Assembly: GCA_028281785.1 (NCBI GenBank)
Contig: JANQJG010000091.1
Span: forward strand, 1-64,000
Origin: Rhodospirillales bacterium
Lineage (GTDB): Bacteria > Pseudomonadota > Alphaproteobacteria > Rhodospirillales > Shumkoniaceae
Direction: 5' to 3'
DNA: 64,000 nucleotides
The notes under the pieces are model-generated. The model was not told the DNA's origin and ran no database searches. It saw nothing but the letters and a program-made list of their open reading frames with translations. The position numbers and the translations under genes were made by a program. This document shows, in pieces, positions 21,748 through 29,733 of this stretch. How positions within the stretch are numbered: position 1 is the stretch's first letter; each line of letters begins with the position of its first letter.

Positions 21748-22536
21748 TCAGTATCCCCGACCGCCATCGATTGTGATGACCTCGCCGGTTATGAACCCCG
21801 CGCCCAGGCACAGGAATGCGATCACCTCGGCTACTTCCTCGGCGGTTCCCGCGCGCTGCATCAGGCATTTCTTGGCCACCTGCGTCCGGTGCGCGCTGCC
21901 GCGCTGAGCCGTCATCGGGGTGTCGATGAAGCCGGGCGCGACGGCATTGACGCGGACCTCCGGCGCCAGCGCCTTGGCTAGGCAGTGGGTGAGGGTGACC
22001 AAACCGCCCTTGGTGACGGAGTAGGGGATGCTGGTGCCGCTCCGGCCCGAGGCCGCCAGCGACGCGACGTTGATGATCGCGCCCCGGCTCTTGCGCAGGG
22101 CGGGTGCTGCGGCACGGGCGCAGTGGAAGGCGCCGAGCAGGTTCACCGAGAGCATCTGCTGCCAGAACGCGTCGCTGAGCCCGTCGAGCCGCTCGAACGG
22201 TATCGGGTCCTTGACGAACCCCCCGCCGGCATTGTTGACGAGCCAGTCCAGCCGCCCGAGGTCACCTAGCGCAGTCGCGACCATGGCTTCCACCGAACTA
22301 CGGTCGCCGATATCCCCTGGCGCGTCGCGCACGTCCAAACCGTCCGACGCCATCTCCTCGATTGCCTTCAAGGCGCCCGCATCCCCAGGCAGGTGATTGA
22401 CGGCAACCGTGGCTCCCAGACCGGCGAGGAGCCGCGTCGTCGCCAGACCGATGCCTGATCCGCCGCCCGTCACCAGCGCGGTGCGGCCGGTGAGGTCGCG
22501 GCCGAATAGGGCGGTTTCTTTTAGAGTCGCAACCAT
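21748..22536 (-). CDS. Short-chain dehydrogenase/reductase (SDR)
   Basis: 262 aa from ATG 22536; a TTG start at 22572 is possible. This classical SDR has the nucleotide site TGGGSGIG near residue 22, the NNAGG motif, Ser in NVASLAASG and the Tyr-x3-Lys pair in PYSVTKGG. The C-terminus FLCLGAGFITGEVITIDGG is the usual SDR ending. It is an NAD(P)-dependent oxidoreductase of unknown substrate. It converges with the MAPEG pseudogene and lies divergent from the broken htrA gene. Confidence 0.9.
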   Translation of the reverse strand: MVATLKETALFGRDLTGRTALVTGGGSGIGLATTRLLAGLGATVAVNHLPGDAGALKAIEEMASDGLDVRDAPGDIGDRSSVEAMVATALGDLGRLDWLVNNAGGGFVKDPIPFERLDGLSDAFWQQMLSVNLLGAFHCARAAAPALRKSRGAIINVASLAASGRSGTSIPYSVTKGGLVTLTHCLAKALAPEVRVNAVAPGFIDTPMTAQRGSAHRTQVAKKCLMQRAGTAEEVAEVIAFLCLGAGFITGEVITIDGGRGY

Positions 22537-22744
22537 GTTTGGAAGTGTGACCGCCAGCCAACCTGCGTGCAAGTCGAGGGTGAAAGACGGGATCGGCCCT
22601 TGTCGGACGGATTTGGGTTGGGTGGGGCAGACTCGATCGAGGCCGAGTCCCCACTATTTCAAAACAAATGGTAACAACGCGCCGCGGACCGCGGCGCCCG
22701 AGCGGGACCGGACATGAACCGCTCGGACGGACGAGGTTATGCGC

Positions 22745-23817
22745 ATGGACAGTTATCTTTCCTATCTTTTAGACAAGGCGCCTGTTGGCGAGGGTGCCGG
22801 TCGGACGGATTTCGGGTCGCCGGACGACTCGCAAATCCTGGACGCCTATTCGCGCGCCGTAACCGGTGCGGTGGACGCGGTCGCGCCGTAACCGGTGCGG
22901 TGGACGCGGTCGCGCCGGCCGTGGTGCACCTTCAGGTGAAGGGATCGGCAGAGGCATCCGGCCGACGACGGACGGGCGTTCCCCGACAGGGCAGCGGCTC
23001 GGGCATAGTCGTGGTGCCGGACGGACTGATTCTCACCAACAGCCATGTCGTGCAGGGGGCAGGTGCCATCGAAGTGACAACCGGAGAGGGCCAGACGTTC
23101 GCCGCGCGGGTGATCGGCGACGATCCCGGAACCGACTTGGCGCTGGTGCGGACCGATCAGGAGGCGAGCCTGCCCGCCGCCCGCCTCGGTGAATCGAGGG
23201 GCCTCAGGGTCGGTCAGCTGGTGATCGCCATCGGCAACCCCCTGGGCTTCGAGTGTACGGTGACAGCGGGCGTGGTCAGTGCCCTCGGGCGTTCCCTGCG
23301 CTCGCGCACCGGACGCCTGATCGACGACGTCATTCAGACGGACGCGGCCCTCAACCCCGGCAACTCCGGCGGCCCCCTGGTTACGTCGCGGGGCGAGGTG
23401 GTCGGAATCAACACCGCCGTCGTCATGGGCGCCCAAGGAATCTGCTTTGCTGTGACATGAAATACGCCCCGCATCGTATTTGGGAAAATGATACGATACG
23501 GACGGATTCGAATAGGGTATATCGGCATTGCTGGGCAGTAGGTCGCCATTCTCCGCCGGGTCGCCTGCTTCCAATGGCTGGATCAGGATTTTGGCGTCCT
23601 CGTGGCCCGGCTCGAACCCGATGGCCCAGCCGCGCGGGCGGGCTTGCGCGAAGGTGATGTGTTGCTCAGCCTTGACGGCCAACCAATCGGCGGCCTCGAT
23701 GACCTGCTGCGGCATTTGAGCGAGGAGGCGGTCGGCCGGCCTCTCGCGATCAAGGCGTTGCGCGGGGCTGGGCTTCATTCGTTCGATGTGACGCCGAACG
23801 AACGTCCCGCCGATTGA
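22745..23817 (+). pseudogene. HtrA/DegP-type serine protease, inactivated
   Basis: ATG 22745 has GAGG eight bases upstream and opens MDSYLSYLLDKAPVGEG. At 22853 a 29-bp tandem duplication shifts the frame and brings in a TAA at 22889. Removing one copy joins this leader to the protease domain, where the catalytic triad is visible: His in LTNSHVV, Asp in DPGTDLALV and Ser in NPGNSGGPL. Two in-frame stops follow (TGA 23458, TAG 23539) inside an otherwise readable linker and PDZ domain (EPDGPAARAGLREGDVLLSL). The lesions indicate real decay of a periplasmic or cytoplasmic quality-control protease. Confidence 0.88.
22853..22910 (+). repeat. 29-bp tandem duplication in htrA
   Basis: Two identical adjacent 29-base copies (22853-22881 and 22882-22910) are followed by seven bases of a third. 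Twenty-nine is not a multiple of three, so the duplication breaks the htrA frame. Confidence 0.92.
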
Positions 23818-25088
23818 TCCGGGCCTTTTCCAGCCGGCGTCCGGCCCAGCCGGCGGGCCACCCGCTCGGCCGCCTCCACACCGGTTTCGTAGGCGCCGTG
23901 AACCGTTCCATATGCGTTGACCGAACAGGCCTCCCCGGCGAAGAAGACGCGGTCCCCGACCGGCGCGCGAAGAGCTTGGCGGCTGTCCGCCTTTCCCGGT
24001 CGGGCCGAGGAGTAGCCGCCGAGAATATGGGGATCGCTGGACCAGTGGGTGGTGGCGACGCCGCAAAGATGGCGCTGGATATGCGATCCAAAGACCTCGA
24101 CGAGCTTCTCCTTGGCGAAGGCGATCATCGCCCGCGCGCCCTCGGCCTCGAGATGGGCCGCGAACCGGCCGGCGAGATATCCGACCGCCAGGTTTCGGTC
24201 GAAGGAACGGATCTGAAAGCGAATCGCCTCGAGCGTGTCATGCTCGAAATGGAGCTGGGCTGGGCCGGGCATGCCGAAGACGTCGCGGGAAAAGGCGAAC
24301 GCCACTTTCTCCGCATGGCCGAGCGGTAACCCGGCGATCGCGCCCTCGGTCTCCCCCGGAAGCAGGGGATCGAACGCCAAAGCGCCCGCCGCCAGGACGT
24401 TCGTGGAAACCGTCACGATGACGGCCCGGCAGGCGATGTCTCCCCGCGGCGTCTCCACAACGGCGGATCTGCCGCCCCAGCGCACGCGCCGGGCGGGCGT
24501 CTCCAACTGCACGGGCACGCCCTCGCCATATCGCGCGACCAGCCCGCCGAAGCCCTCTCGGATGGTCCAGTTGGACAGGCCGCCGCGGTAGCGGTGGTCG
24601 TCCAGGGTCGACAGACGGTCCGGCTCGACCCCGCTGATCGCCGCGCACCAGGAGTCGAACATGGCACGGAATCGCGACCCTTCCGGCAGAACCGTCGAGG
24701 CTGCGACGTCCTTCCCCGAAGCCCCGGATTCCTTTATCGCGGCGAAGGCCCTGGCGAAATAGTCCTCCCTTCCCGCGCGGACCGCCTCCTCGGCCCAATT
24801 GCCACGACTCCAGAGAAGGCTCTCGGCGGGTTGCCGTTCGATATGGTGGCCGGCGGTCTCGGCATAACCCGCGAACGCGTTCTCCTCGGCATGGTGAAGC
24901 CAGTGGGCCCCCCGATCCCAAGAAAGCTTGGCCAAGCGGTCCGTCCAGGCGCGCCCGCCCAGCCGTCCCTTGGATTCGAGAACAACGACCTTCAAGCCAC
25001 GTGAGAGCGCGGTCTTCGCCGCCGCCAGGCCGGCCGCGCCGGCACCGATGACAACGACATCTGGCTCTCCATCATGCCGCAAGGCCAC
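23775..25088 (-). CDS. Flavin-containing amine oxidase
   Basis: 437 aa from GTG 25088, placed just before the dinucleotide fold; the frame is open to a TTG at 25226, so the start is uncertain. The FAD-binding motif VVVIGAGAAGLAAA and the GRLGGRAWT motif are at the N-terminus, and the C-terminal FAD segment is FFAGEACSVNAYGTVHGAY. The family oxidises amines, polyamines or amino acids and releases peroxide. Its 3' end overlaps the last 43 bases of the htrA pseudogene. The substrate is unknown. Confidence 0.87.
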   Translation of the reverse strand: MALRHDGEPDVVVIGAGAAGLAAAKTALSRGLKVVVLESKGRLGGRAWTDRLAKLSWDRGAHWLHHAEENAFAGYAETAGHHIERQPAESLLWSRGNWAEEAVRAGREDYFARAFAAIKESGASGKDVAASTVLPEGSRFRAMFDSWCAAISGVEPDRLSTLDDHRYRGGLSNWTIREGFGGLVARYGEGVPVQLETPARRVRWGGRSAVVETPRGDIACRAVIVTVSTNVLAAGALAFDPLLPGETEGAIAGLPLGHAEKVAFAFSRDVFGMPGPAQLHFEHDTLEAIRFQIRSFDRNLAVGYLAGRFAAHLEAEGARAMIAFAKEKLVEVFGSHIQRHLCGVATTHWSSDPHILGGYSSARPGKADSRQALRAPVGDRVFFAGEACSVNAYGTVHGAYETGVEAAERVARRLGRTPAGKGPDQSAGRSFGVTSNE

Positions 25089-25415
25089 GCCCTCTTTTTC
25101 AGGGAAACCCTCTGCCGACTCGCGGCGGCAGAATGCCGCCGAGCCTGCCTTTGGGCACCATACCGGGCGCCCTTGGACCTCACAAGGCCGTCCTGGCGAA
25201 GCTCTTTCCCTGGCCACAAACCCCAAGAGTCCGGCGGGCTGCGGCCAACTCCCCGAGGAAAAGCAGGCCGCGCCCTAGACGGTAATTCCCGTCTGACATA
25301 ATCTATTGTTTTGAGGGATGATGGGCATCCCCCGCATCGCCGGAATGCTCGGCGCGTTCCGACGATGGCGTAACGTCGCTGGCAGGACGGCGAGACGTTA
25401 CCGTCGCAGTTGCCC
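25089..25415. other. Divergent intergenic region, no gene seen
   Basis: This gap lies between the proposed amine oxidase start and hpnI. The first 140 bases may still belong to the amine oxidase if it starts at the TTG at 25226. No convincing promoter, repeat or small gene was recognised. Confidence 0.5.
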
Positions 25416-26579
25416 ATGGATCTCGATCTGGCAGTCGATGCCCTTCTGGGTGGGTGTTTGGCAGGGATCATTTACCTGCTCGCGGGGGTCTATGCGGTCC
25501 GTCGGTTCAAGGCGTCGATCTCGAAACCGGCCACGGTCGGCTATTATCCTTCCGTGACCGTGCTGAAACCGGTCTGCGGCGACGAGCCTGGCCTCTACGA
25601 AAACCTCCGCTCCTTCTGCGAGCAGGACTATGCCGATGTCCAGGATGTCCAAATCGTGTTTGGCGCCGCGGACGAGATGGACCCGGCGGTCGGCGTGGTG
25701 CGCCGGTTGATCCGGGATCTCCCATGGGCCGATCTGACGCTCGTCGTCGACGGCCGCATCGAGGGCAGAAACCGCAAGATCAGCAATCTCGTCAAGATGG
25801 TCGCCAAGGCTCGCCACGAAGTGGTCGTCGTCGCCGACAGCGATATGCGCGTGGGCCGGGACTATCTGACTCGAGTCGTCGGGACCCTGGCCGACCGGGG
25901 CGTCGGCCTTGCGACCTGTCTCTATGTCGGGCGGCCGGTCGGGGGGCTATGGTCCGCGCTCGGCGCCATGGGGATCAACTATGGCTTTCTCCCCTCCGTA
26001 CTTGTCGGCCGTATGCTGGGCGCGCGGGCAGGATGCTTCGGTGCCACGATGGCGATTCCCCGTGACGCCCTCGAGCGGATCGGCGGTTTCGGCCCCGTCC
26101 GCGACCTGCTCGCCGAGGACTATGCGCTGGGCGCGGCGATCCAGGGCCTCGGTAGGCGAGTTGCGATCGCCCCCTACGTTGTCGATAACATCGTCTTTGA
26201 ACCCAGTTTCCGGTCCCTGTTTCGGCATGAACTGCGGTGGGCGCGAACCATCCGTTCGATCGCGCCGCTAGAATACGCCGTGTCGGTCGTCACCAATCCG
26301 GTGGCCCTGGCGATACTCGCCGTCGTTCTGACGGGATTGGAGGGCGTTGCCGTGATCCTGCTGGCGTTGGCTCTCCTGTGTCGTGAGATCATGGTCCGCG
26401 TCGTCGAACGCGTATTCGGCTTGGCTCGGGCGCCGCGCCGGTTGGTGCCGCTGCGCGACCTTCTGTCGCTCATCGTTCTTGTGGTCAGTTTTATGGGCCG
26501 ACAGGTGGTCTGGCGGGACCGCCGCTTCCGCGTCGACTCCGGGGGACGGTTGGTCGCCGAGAGCGATTCGGCGCCGTGA
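25416..26579 (+). CDS. hpnI: HpnI-type membrane glycosyltransferase (hopanoid glycolipid)
   Basis: 387 aa family 2 glycosyltransferase related to ceramide glucosyltransferase. An N-terminal helix is followed by the GT2 core: VTVLKPVCGDEPGLYENL, the D-x-D-like site VVADSDMRV, and the acceptor and catalytic motifs LLAEDYALG and RHELRWART (QRRW-like). Two or three C-terminal helices follow. In hopanoid producers HpnI adds N-acetylglucosamine to bacteriohopanetetrol. ATG 25416 is chosen over TTG 25410. The gene overlaps hpnK by four bases (GTGA). Confidence 0.82.
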   Translation: MDLDLAVDALLGGCLAGIIYLLAGVYAVRRFKASISKPATVGYYPSVTVLKPVCGDEPGLYENLRSFCEQDYADVQDVQIVFGAADEMDPAVGVVRRLIRDLPWADLTLVVDGRIEGRNRKISNLVKMVAKARHEVVVVADSDMRVGRDYLTRVVGTLADRGVGLATCLYVGRPVGGLWSALGAMGINYGFLPSVLVGRMLGARAGCFGATMAIPRDALERIGGFGPVRDLLAEDYALGAAIQGLGRRVAIAPYVVDNIVFEPSFRSLFRHELRWARTIRSIAPLEYAVSVVTNPVALAILAVVLTGLEGVAVILLALALLCREIMVRVVERVFGLARAPRRLVPLRDLLSLIVLVVSFMGRQVVWRDRRFRVDSGGRLVAESDSAP

Positions 26580-27541
26580 GCACGCGTGGCGGGGAGGGCG
26601 GTGCCGCCCAACGTTTCGGTGAGGGATTCCGGGGGGATGCCCCGCCCAAGCGACTCATCGTCACGGCTGACGATTTCGGCCTCGACCCGGCCGTCAACGA
26701 AGCCGTCGAACAGGCCCATCGCGACGGGATTCTGACCTCCGCCAGTCTGATGATCGGCGCGGCCGCGGCCGAGGACGCCGTCGCCCGCGCCCGCCGGCTG
26801 CCCGGGCTCCGGGTCGGCCTGCATCTGACGCTGAGCGATGCGCGTCCGGTCTCGCCGATCAAGGACGTATCGCGATTGGTGGCCGCCGACGGCCGATTCG
26901 TGGGCGGTCCGGTCGAAGCCGGCCTCCGCTATGCTTTGCGCCCCGGCGTTCGCCGTGAGCTGGCCGGCGAAATCAGAGCCCAGTTCGCGGCTTTCGCCAA
27001 AACCGGCTTGCCGCTCGACCATCTGAACGCGCATCAGCATCTGCACCTCCATCCAGTGATCGGCAGGCTGGTTATCGAAATCGGTCGGGAGTTCGGGCTC
27101 CACGCCCTGCGCCTGCCTTGGGAGCCCCGACACGTGATCGCGCGGGCCGAGCCAGGCGCGTCGCCCGGTTTGGTCGCCGCCGCTGTCATCCATCCCTGGC
27201 TTTCGCTGTTACGCCGTCGCGTTCGCCGGGCCGGACTCCTCGCCTGCGACCAGGTTTTCGGCCTGACCTGGAGCGGCGCGATGACGGAGGCGCGATGGCG
27301 GGCCCTGCTGCCCCATCTTCCGGACGGGCTGACCGAGATCTACTGCCACCCAGCCGCGGACTCCTTCGTCGCCCCGCAACCGGTGCCGGGCTATCGCTAT
27401 GTCGAGGAGCTGGCGGCGCTCCTTGGTCCGGAGATACGTCGTGATCTTCATCGGTATGGTATCTTGTTGACCTCCTATGGGAAGGTGGTCGGAAACAGGG
27501 GAACCGGCCCGGATGCGGGAGGCGGAAAGCAGACTCGGTGA
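26576..27541 (+). CDS. hpnK: HpnK-type YdjC-family deacetylase
   Basis: 321 aa YdjC/ChbG-like carbohydrate deacetylase. GTG 26576 overlaps the hpnI stop. The metal and catalytic motif TADDFGLDPAVN lies near residue 27, with GLHLTLSD near 82 and HLNAHQHLHLHP near 145, all characteristic of HpnK. Known HpnK removes the N-acetyl group from the sugar placed by HpnI, giving glucosaminyl hopanoid. The overlap with hpnI supports a shared pathway. Confidence 0.85.
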   Translation: MSTRGGEGGAAQRFGEGFRGDAPPKRLIVTADDFGLDPAVNEAVEQAHRDGILTSASLMIGAAAAEDAVARARRLPGLRVGLHLTLSDARPVSPIKDVSRLVAADGRFVGGPVEAGLRYALRPGVRRELAGEIRAQFAAFAKTGLPLDHLNAHQHLHLHPVIGRLVIEIGREFGLHALRLPWEPRHVIARAEPGASPGLVAAAVIHPWLSLLRRRVRRAGLLACDQVFGLTWSGAMTEARWRALLPHLPDGLTEIYCHPAADSFVAPQPVPGYRYVEELAALLGPEIRRDLHRYGILLTSYGKVVGNRGTGPDAGGGKQTR

Positions 27542-28190
27542 GGCGACCCGGCCGCGAGGTGTGTTCGGTCCGCGGCGCGCCATACTCGCGCTCGACCGGT
27601 TCCTGAGGTTGCGCATGGGCATCTTCGAGTATTCGCATGATCCCGACTGCCTTGCCCGCATCGCGATCATCCCGGCCGACGCCGATGCCCGCCTCGCCGA
27701 CGGCACGACCGTCCGCAAGGGGGATCGGGTCATTGACCTCCATTTCTGGAACGACCGGATTCCCCCAATGCCCGAGGGAGGGTTCAGCCTCGCCTGGGGC
27801 GTGCAGATGGAACGGCGGTTCGTTGTCAGCTTCCGGGCCTTGTCCGCCTATCTGGACTCCCGGCCGGACCTTCGCGATATCTCGGCCGTTCGTGCCGAAA
27901 CCGCCTTTTCCACGCGATCCGGGCCGGTCAAGATCGAGCGGATCATGGCGCGCTGGGGATTCGAATCGCACACGCCGATGGCTGCCCCCGGCCTGATCGC
28001 CCGGCTCCACCGTTTCGGCGCCGACCTGCTGCTGGCCGCCCTGACCTGGGCCTTCAACGCGGGGGCTCTGCGCCACACGGGTTGGAAACGGCGGCACGAT
28101 CGCTTCTGGATGGCGCGCAGCGTCCTAAGCGAGCGATACGGGTCGCCCGCCCGGTCACGGAGGGCGGGCAGCGGAGCACGCTCGACGTGA
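27513..28190 (+). CDS. YkoP-like domain protein of unknown function
   Basis: 225 aa from ATG 27513, inside the 3' end of hpnK; ATG 27477 is an alternative. No catalytic motif is recognised. The core around LRMGIFEYSHDPDCLARIAI and GDRVIDLHFWNDRIP resembles the YkoP-like domain often found beside polysaccharide deacetylases and glycosyltransferases. It has no signal peptide. Its overlaps with hpnK and with the next glycosyltransferase (GTGA) point to a role in the same glycolipid pathway. The name rests on remembered similarity. Confidence 0.6.
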   Translation: MREAESRLGEATRPRGVFGPRRAILALDRFLRLRMGIFEYSHDPDCLARIAIIPADADARLADGTTVRKGDRVIDLHFWNDRIPPMPEGGFSLAWGVQMERRFVVSFRALSAYLDSRPDLRDISAVRAETAFSTRSGPVKIERIMARWGFESHTPMAAPGLIARLHRFGADLLLAALTWAFNAGALRHTGWKRRHDRFWMARSVLSERYGSPARSRRAGSGARST

Positions 28191-29377
28191 TCGCCGCGCT
28201 CCTCGCGTCCCTCGCCTGGGCTGCGCTCATCGTCGCGCTCGTCCTGCGCATGTTGCGCCAATACCGGCACTTCGAGGAGGTCGGGCCGCAACCCGCCGCG
28301 ACCGCCGCGGACACTCCCGACCTCGCGGTGATCGTGCCTGCCCGTAATGAGGCCGCGCGCATCGAGCGCTGCCTGAACGCTCTTTTGAAGCAGGACTATC
28401 CTTCGTCGAGACTGCACATTGTCGTCGTCGATGACGACTCGTCGGATGACACCGCCGCCATTGTCCAGGCGGTGGTCGCGGATGCCGGGGGCGCGACCTT
28501 GTTGCGGGCTCCGCCATTGCCAAAGGGCTGGATGGGCAAGCCCCACGCCTGCCAGGCGGGAGCCGACAGCGTTCGGGCCGAGTGGCTCTGCTTCATGGAT
28601 GCCGATACCCGGGCCGAGCCCGAATTGCTCACGGCGGTCGTTGCGTTGGCACGCGCGCGGGGCCTCGACATGCTCTCGCTGGAGCCGTTTCAAGTGCTCG
28701 GAAGCTTCTGGGAGCGAGTGATCATGCCGGCCGGCTATCTGCTCGTCGCCTTTTTTCTCGATTCCGCGCGTGCCAACGACCCCAACGACCCGCAAGCGGC
28801 GGCGAATGGCCAGTTCATTCTCATCCGCCGGGAGGTGTACGACGCCGTCGGCGGTCACGCCGCCGTCCGCGACGCGATTACCGAGGATTTCGCTCTCGCG
28901 CGTCGGGTCAAGCGGGCCGGATACGGCCTGGCCATGCTTGGGGGCAGGCGGCTGATCCGGACACGCATGTACTCCGGGCTGGGGGAGATCTGGCGCGGCT
29001 TGTCGAAGAACGTCCCGGATATCGTCGGCGGTGGCGGCAAGACCGTTCTCCTCGCTCTTGCCGCGGCCCTGCTGGGGGTCGCGAGCCTTGGCCTGCCCGC
29101 CTGGACTCTGCCGCCGGCCATCGCCGATCCCACCCCGCTCCGGATCGCGGCGGCGTTTCTCTCCCTGGCCGGCACCGCGACCCTCCTCGGTCTCCATATC
29201 GGGACGGTCAGACATTTTCGGGTTCCGGCTTGGTACGGACTTCTCCTTCCGCTCGGTTCTGCCGTTGGCGCGATGCTCGCCCTCCATGCCATCTGGTGGC
29301 GTGTGCGGGGATATGTCGCTTGGAAGGACCGCGCCTACACGACCGTGCCGGAAACGCGTGGATCAGATCGCGATTAA
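28187..29377 (+). CDS. Family 2 glycosyltransferase, CrtQ/HpnB-like
   Basis: 396 aa from GTG 28187 overlapping the previous stop. An N-terminal membrane anchor is followed by the GT2 domain: VIVPARNEAARIERCL, VVVDDDSSDDT, PKGWMGKPHACQAG, the metal site FMDADTRAEPE and the acceptor-side AITEDFALARRVK. Three or four C-terminal helices follow. The KGWMGK motif is shared with CrtQ-type and hopene-associated HpnB glycosyltransferases. It is the last gene of the hpnI-hpnK operon and is likely to decorate the same or a related polyisoprenoid lipid (inference). Confidence 0.78.
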   Translation: MIAALLASLAWAALIVALVLRMLRQYRHFEEVGPQPAATAADTPDLAVIVPARNEAARIERCLNALLKQDYPSSRLHIVVVDDDSSDDTAAIVQAVVADAGGATLLRAPPLPKGWMGKPHACQAGADSVRAEWLCFMDADTRAEPELLTAVVALARARGLDMLSLEPFQVLGSFWERVIMPAGYLLVAFFLDSARANDPNDPQAAANGQFILIRREVYDAVGGHAAVRDAITEDFALARRVKRAGYGLAMLGGRRLIRTRMYSGLGEIWRGLSKNVPDIVGGGGKTVLLALAAALLGVASLGLPAWTLPPAIADPTPLRIAAAFLSLAGTATLLGLHIGTVRHFRVPAWYGLLLPLGSAVGAMLALHAIWWRVRGYVAWKDRAYTTVPETRGSDRD

Positions 29378-29498
29378 ATGGAAGCGCTCCGGGATACCAT
29401 TTCATCCCGTGAATCTGATCTGGTTCATTGAAGGAGAGCTGATCCGACAGGCTCGAACGGAAATATGCGCTGACCGTCCGGCCACCCACCCTGGTCAC

Positions 29499-29535
29499 GG
29501 ATTCGCCACAATTGCTGTCGGAATCCGCCACAATT
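29499..29535. repeat. Two direct repeats, possible IS21-family end relic
   Basis: GGATTCGCCACAATT (29499-29513) and GGAATCCGCCACAATT (29520-29535) are near-identical and closely spaced, a layout seen at IS21-family termini as remembered. No istA or istB is present. The rest of the 356-base gap 29378-29733 holds a hairpin and no gene. Confidence 0.35.
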
Positions 29536-29578
29536 TCGGGTTAGTACCTTATCCGTGAGGGGTGGCGCGGACCCCCAA

Positions 29579-29624
29579 GCCCCCGCCCGCCGGATCACCC
29601 GACGCCGCTTCGGCGGGCGGGGGC
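29579..29624. terminator. Long GC hairpin between the hpn and opg operons
   Basis: A perfect 14-bp stem (29579-29592 with 29611-29624) encloses an 18-base loop. It has no T-run on either side. It lies 200 bases past the glycosyltransferase stop and 110 before opgG, so it may separate the two transcripts or be part of a decayed element. Confidence 0.5.
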
Positions 29625-29733
29625 ACTGGGAGCCCTAAGCGGCTGTCCGTCATTGGGCACCGCCGAGGGAGTCTCCGCGCCGTCTCGCAGGGGAACTATG
29701 CTAAATCCAATCAATGAGCCGTGAGCGGCCGCT

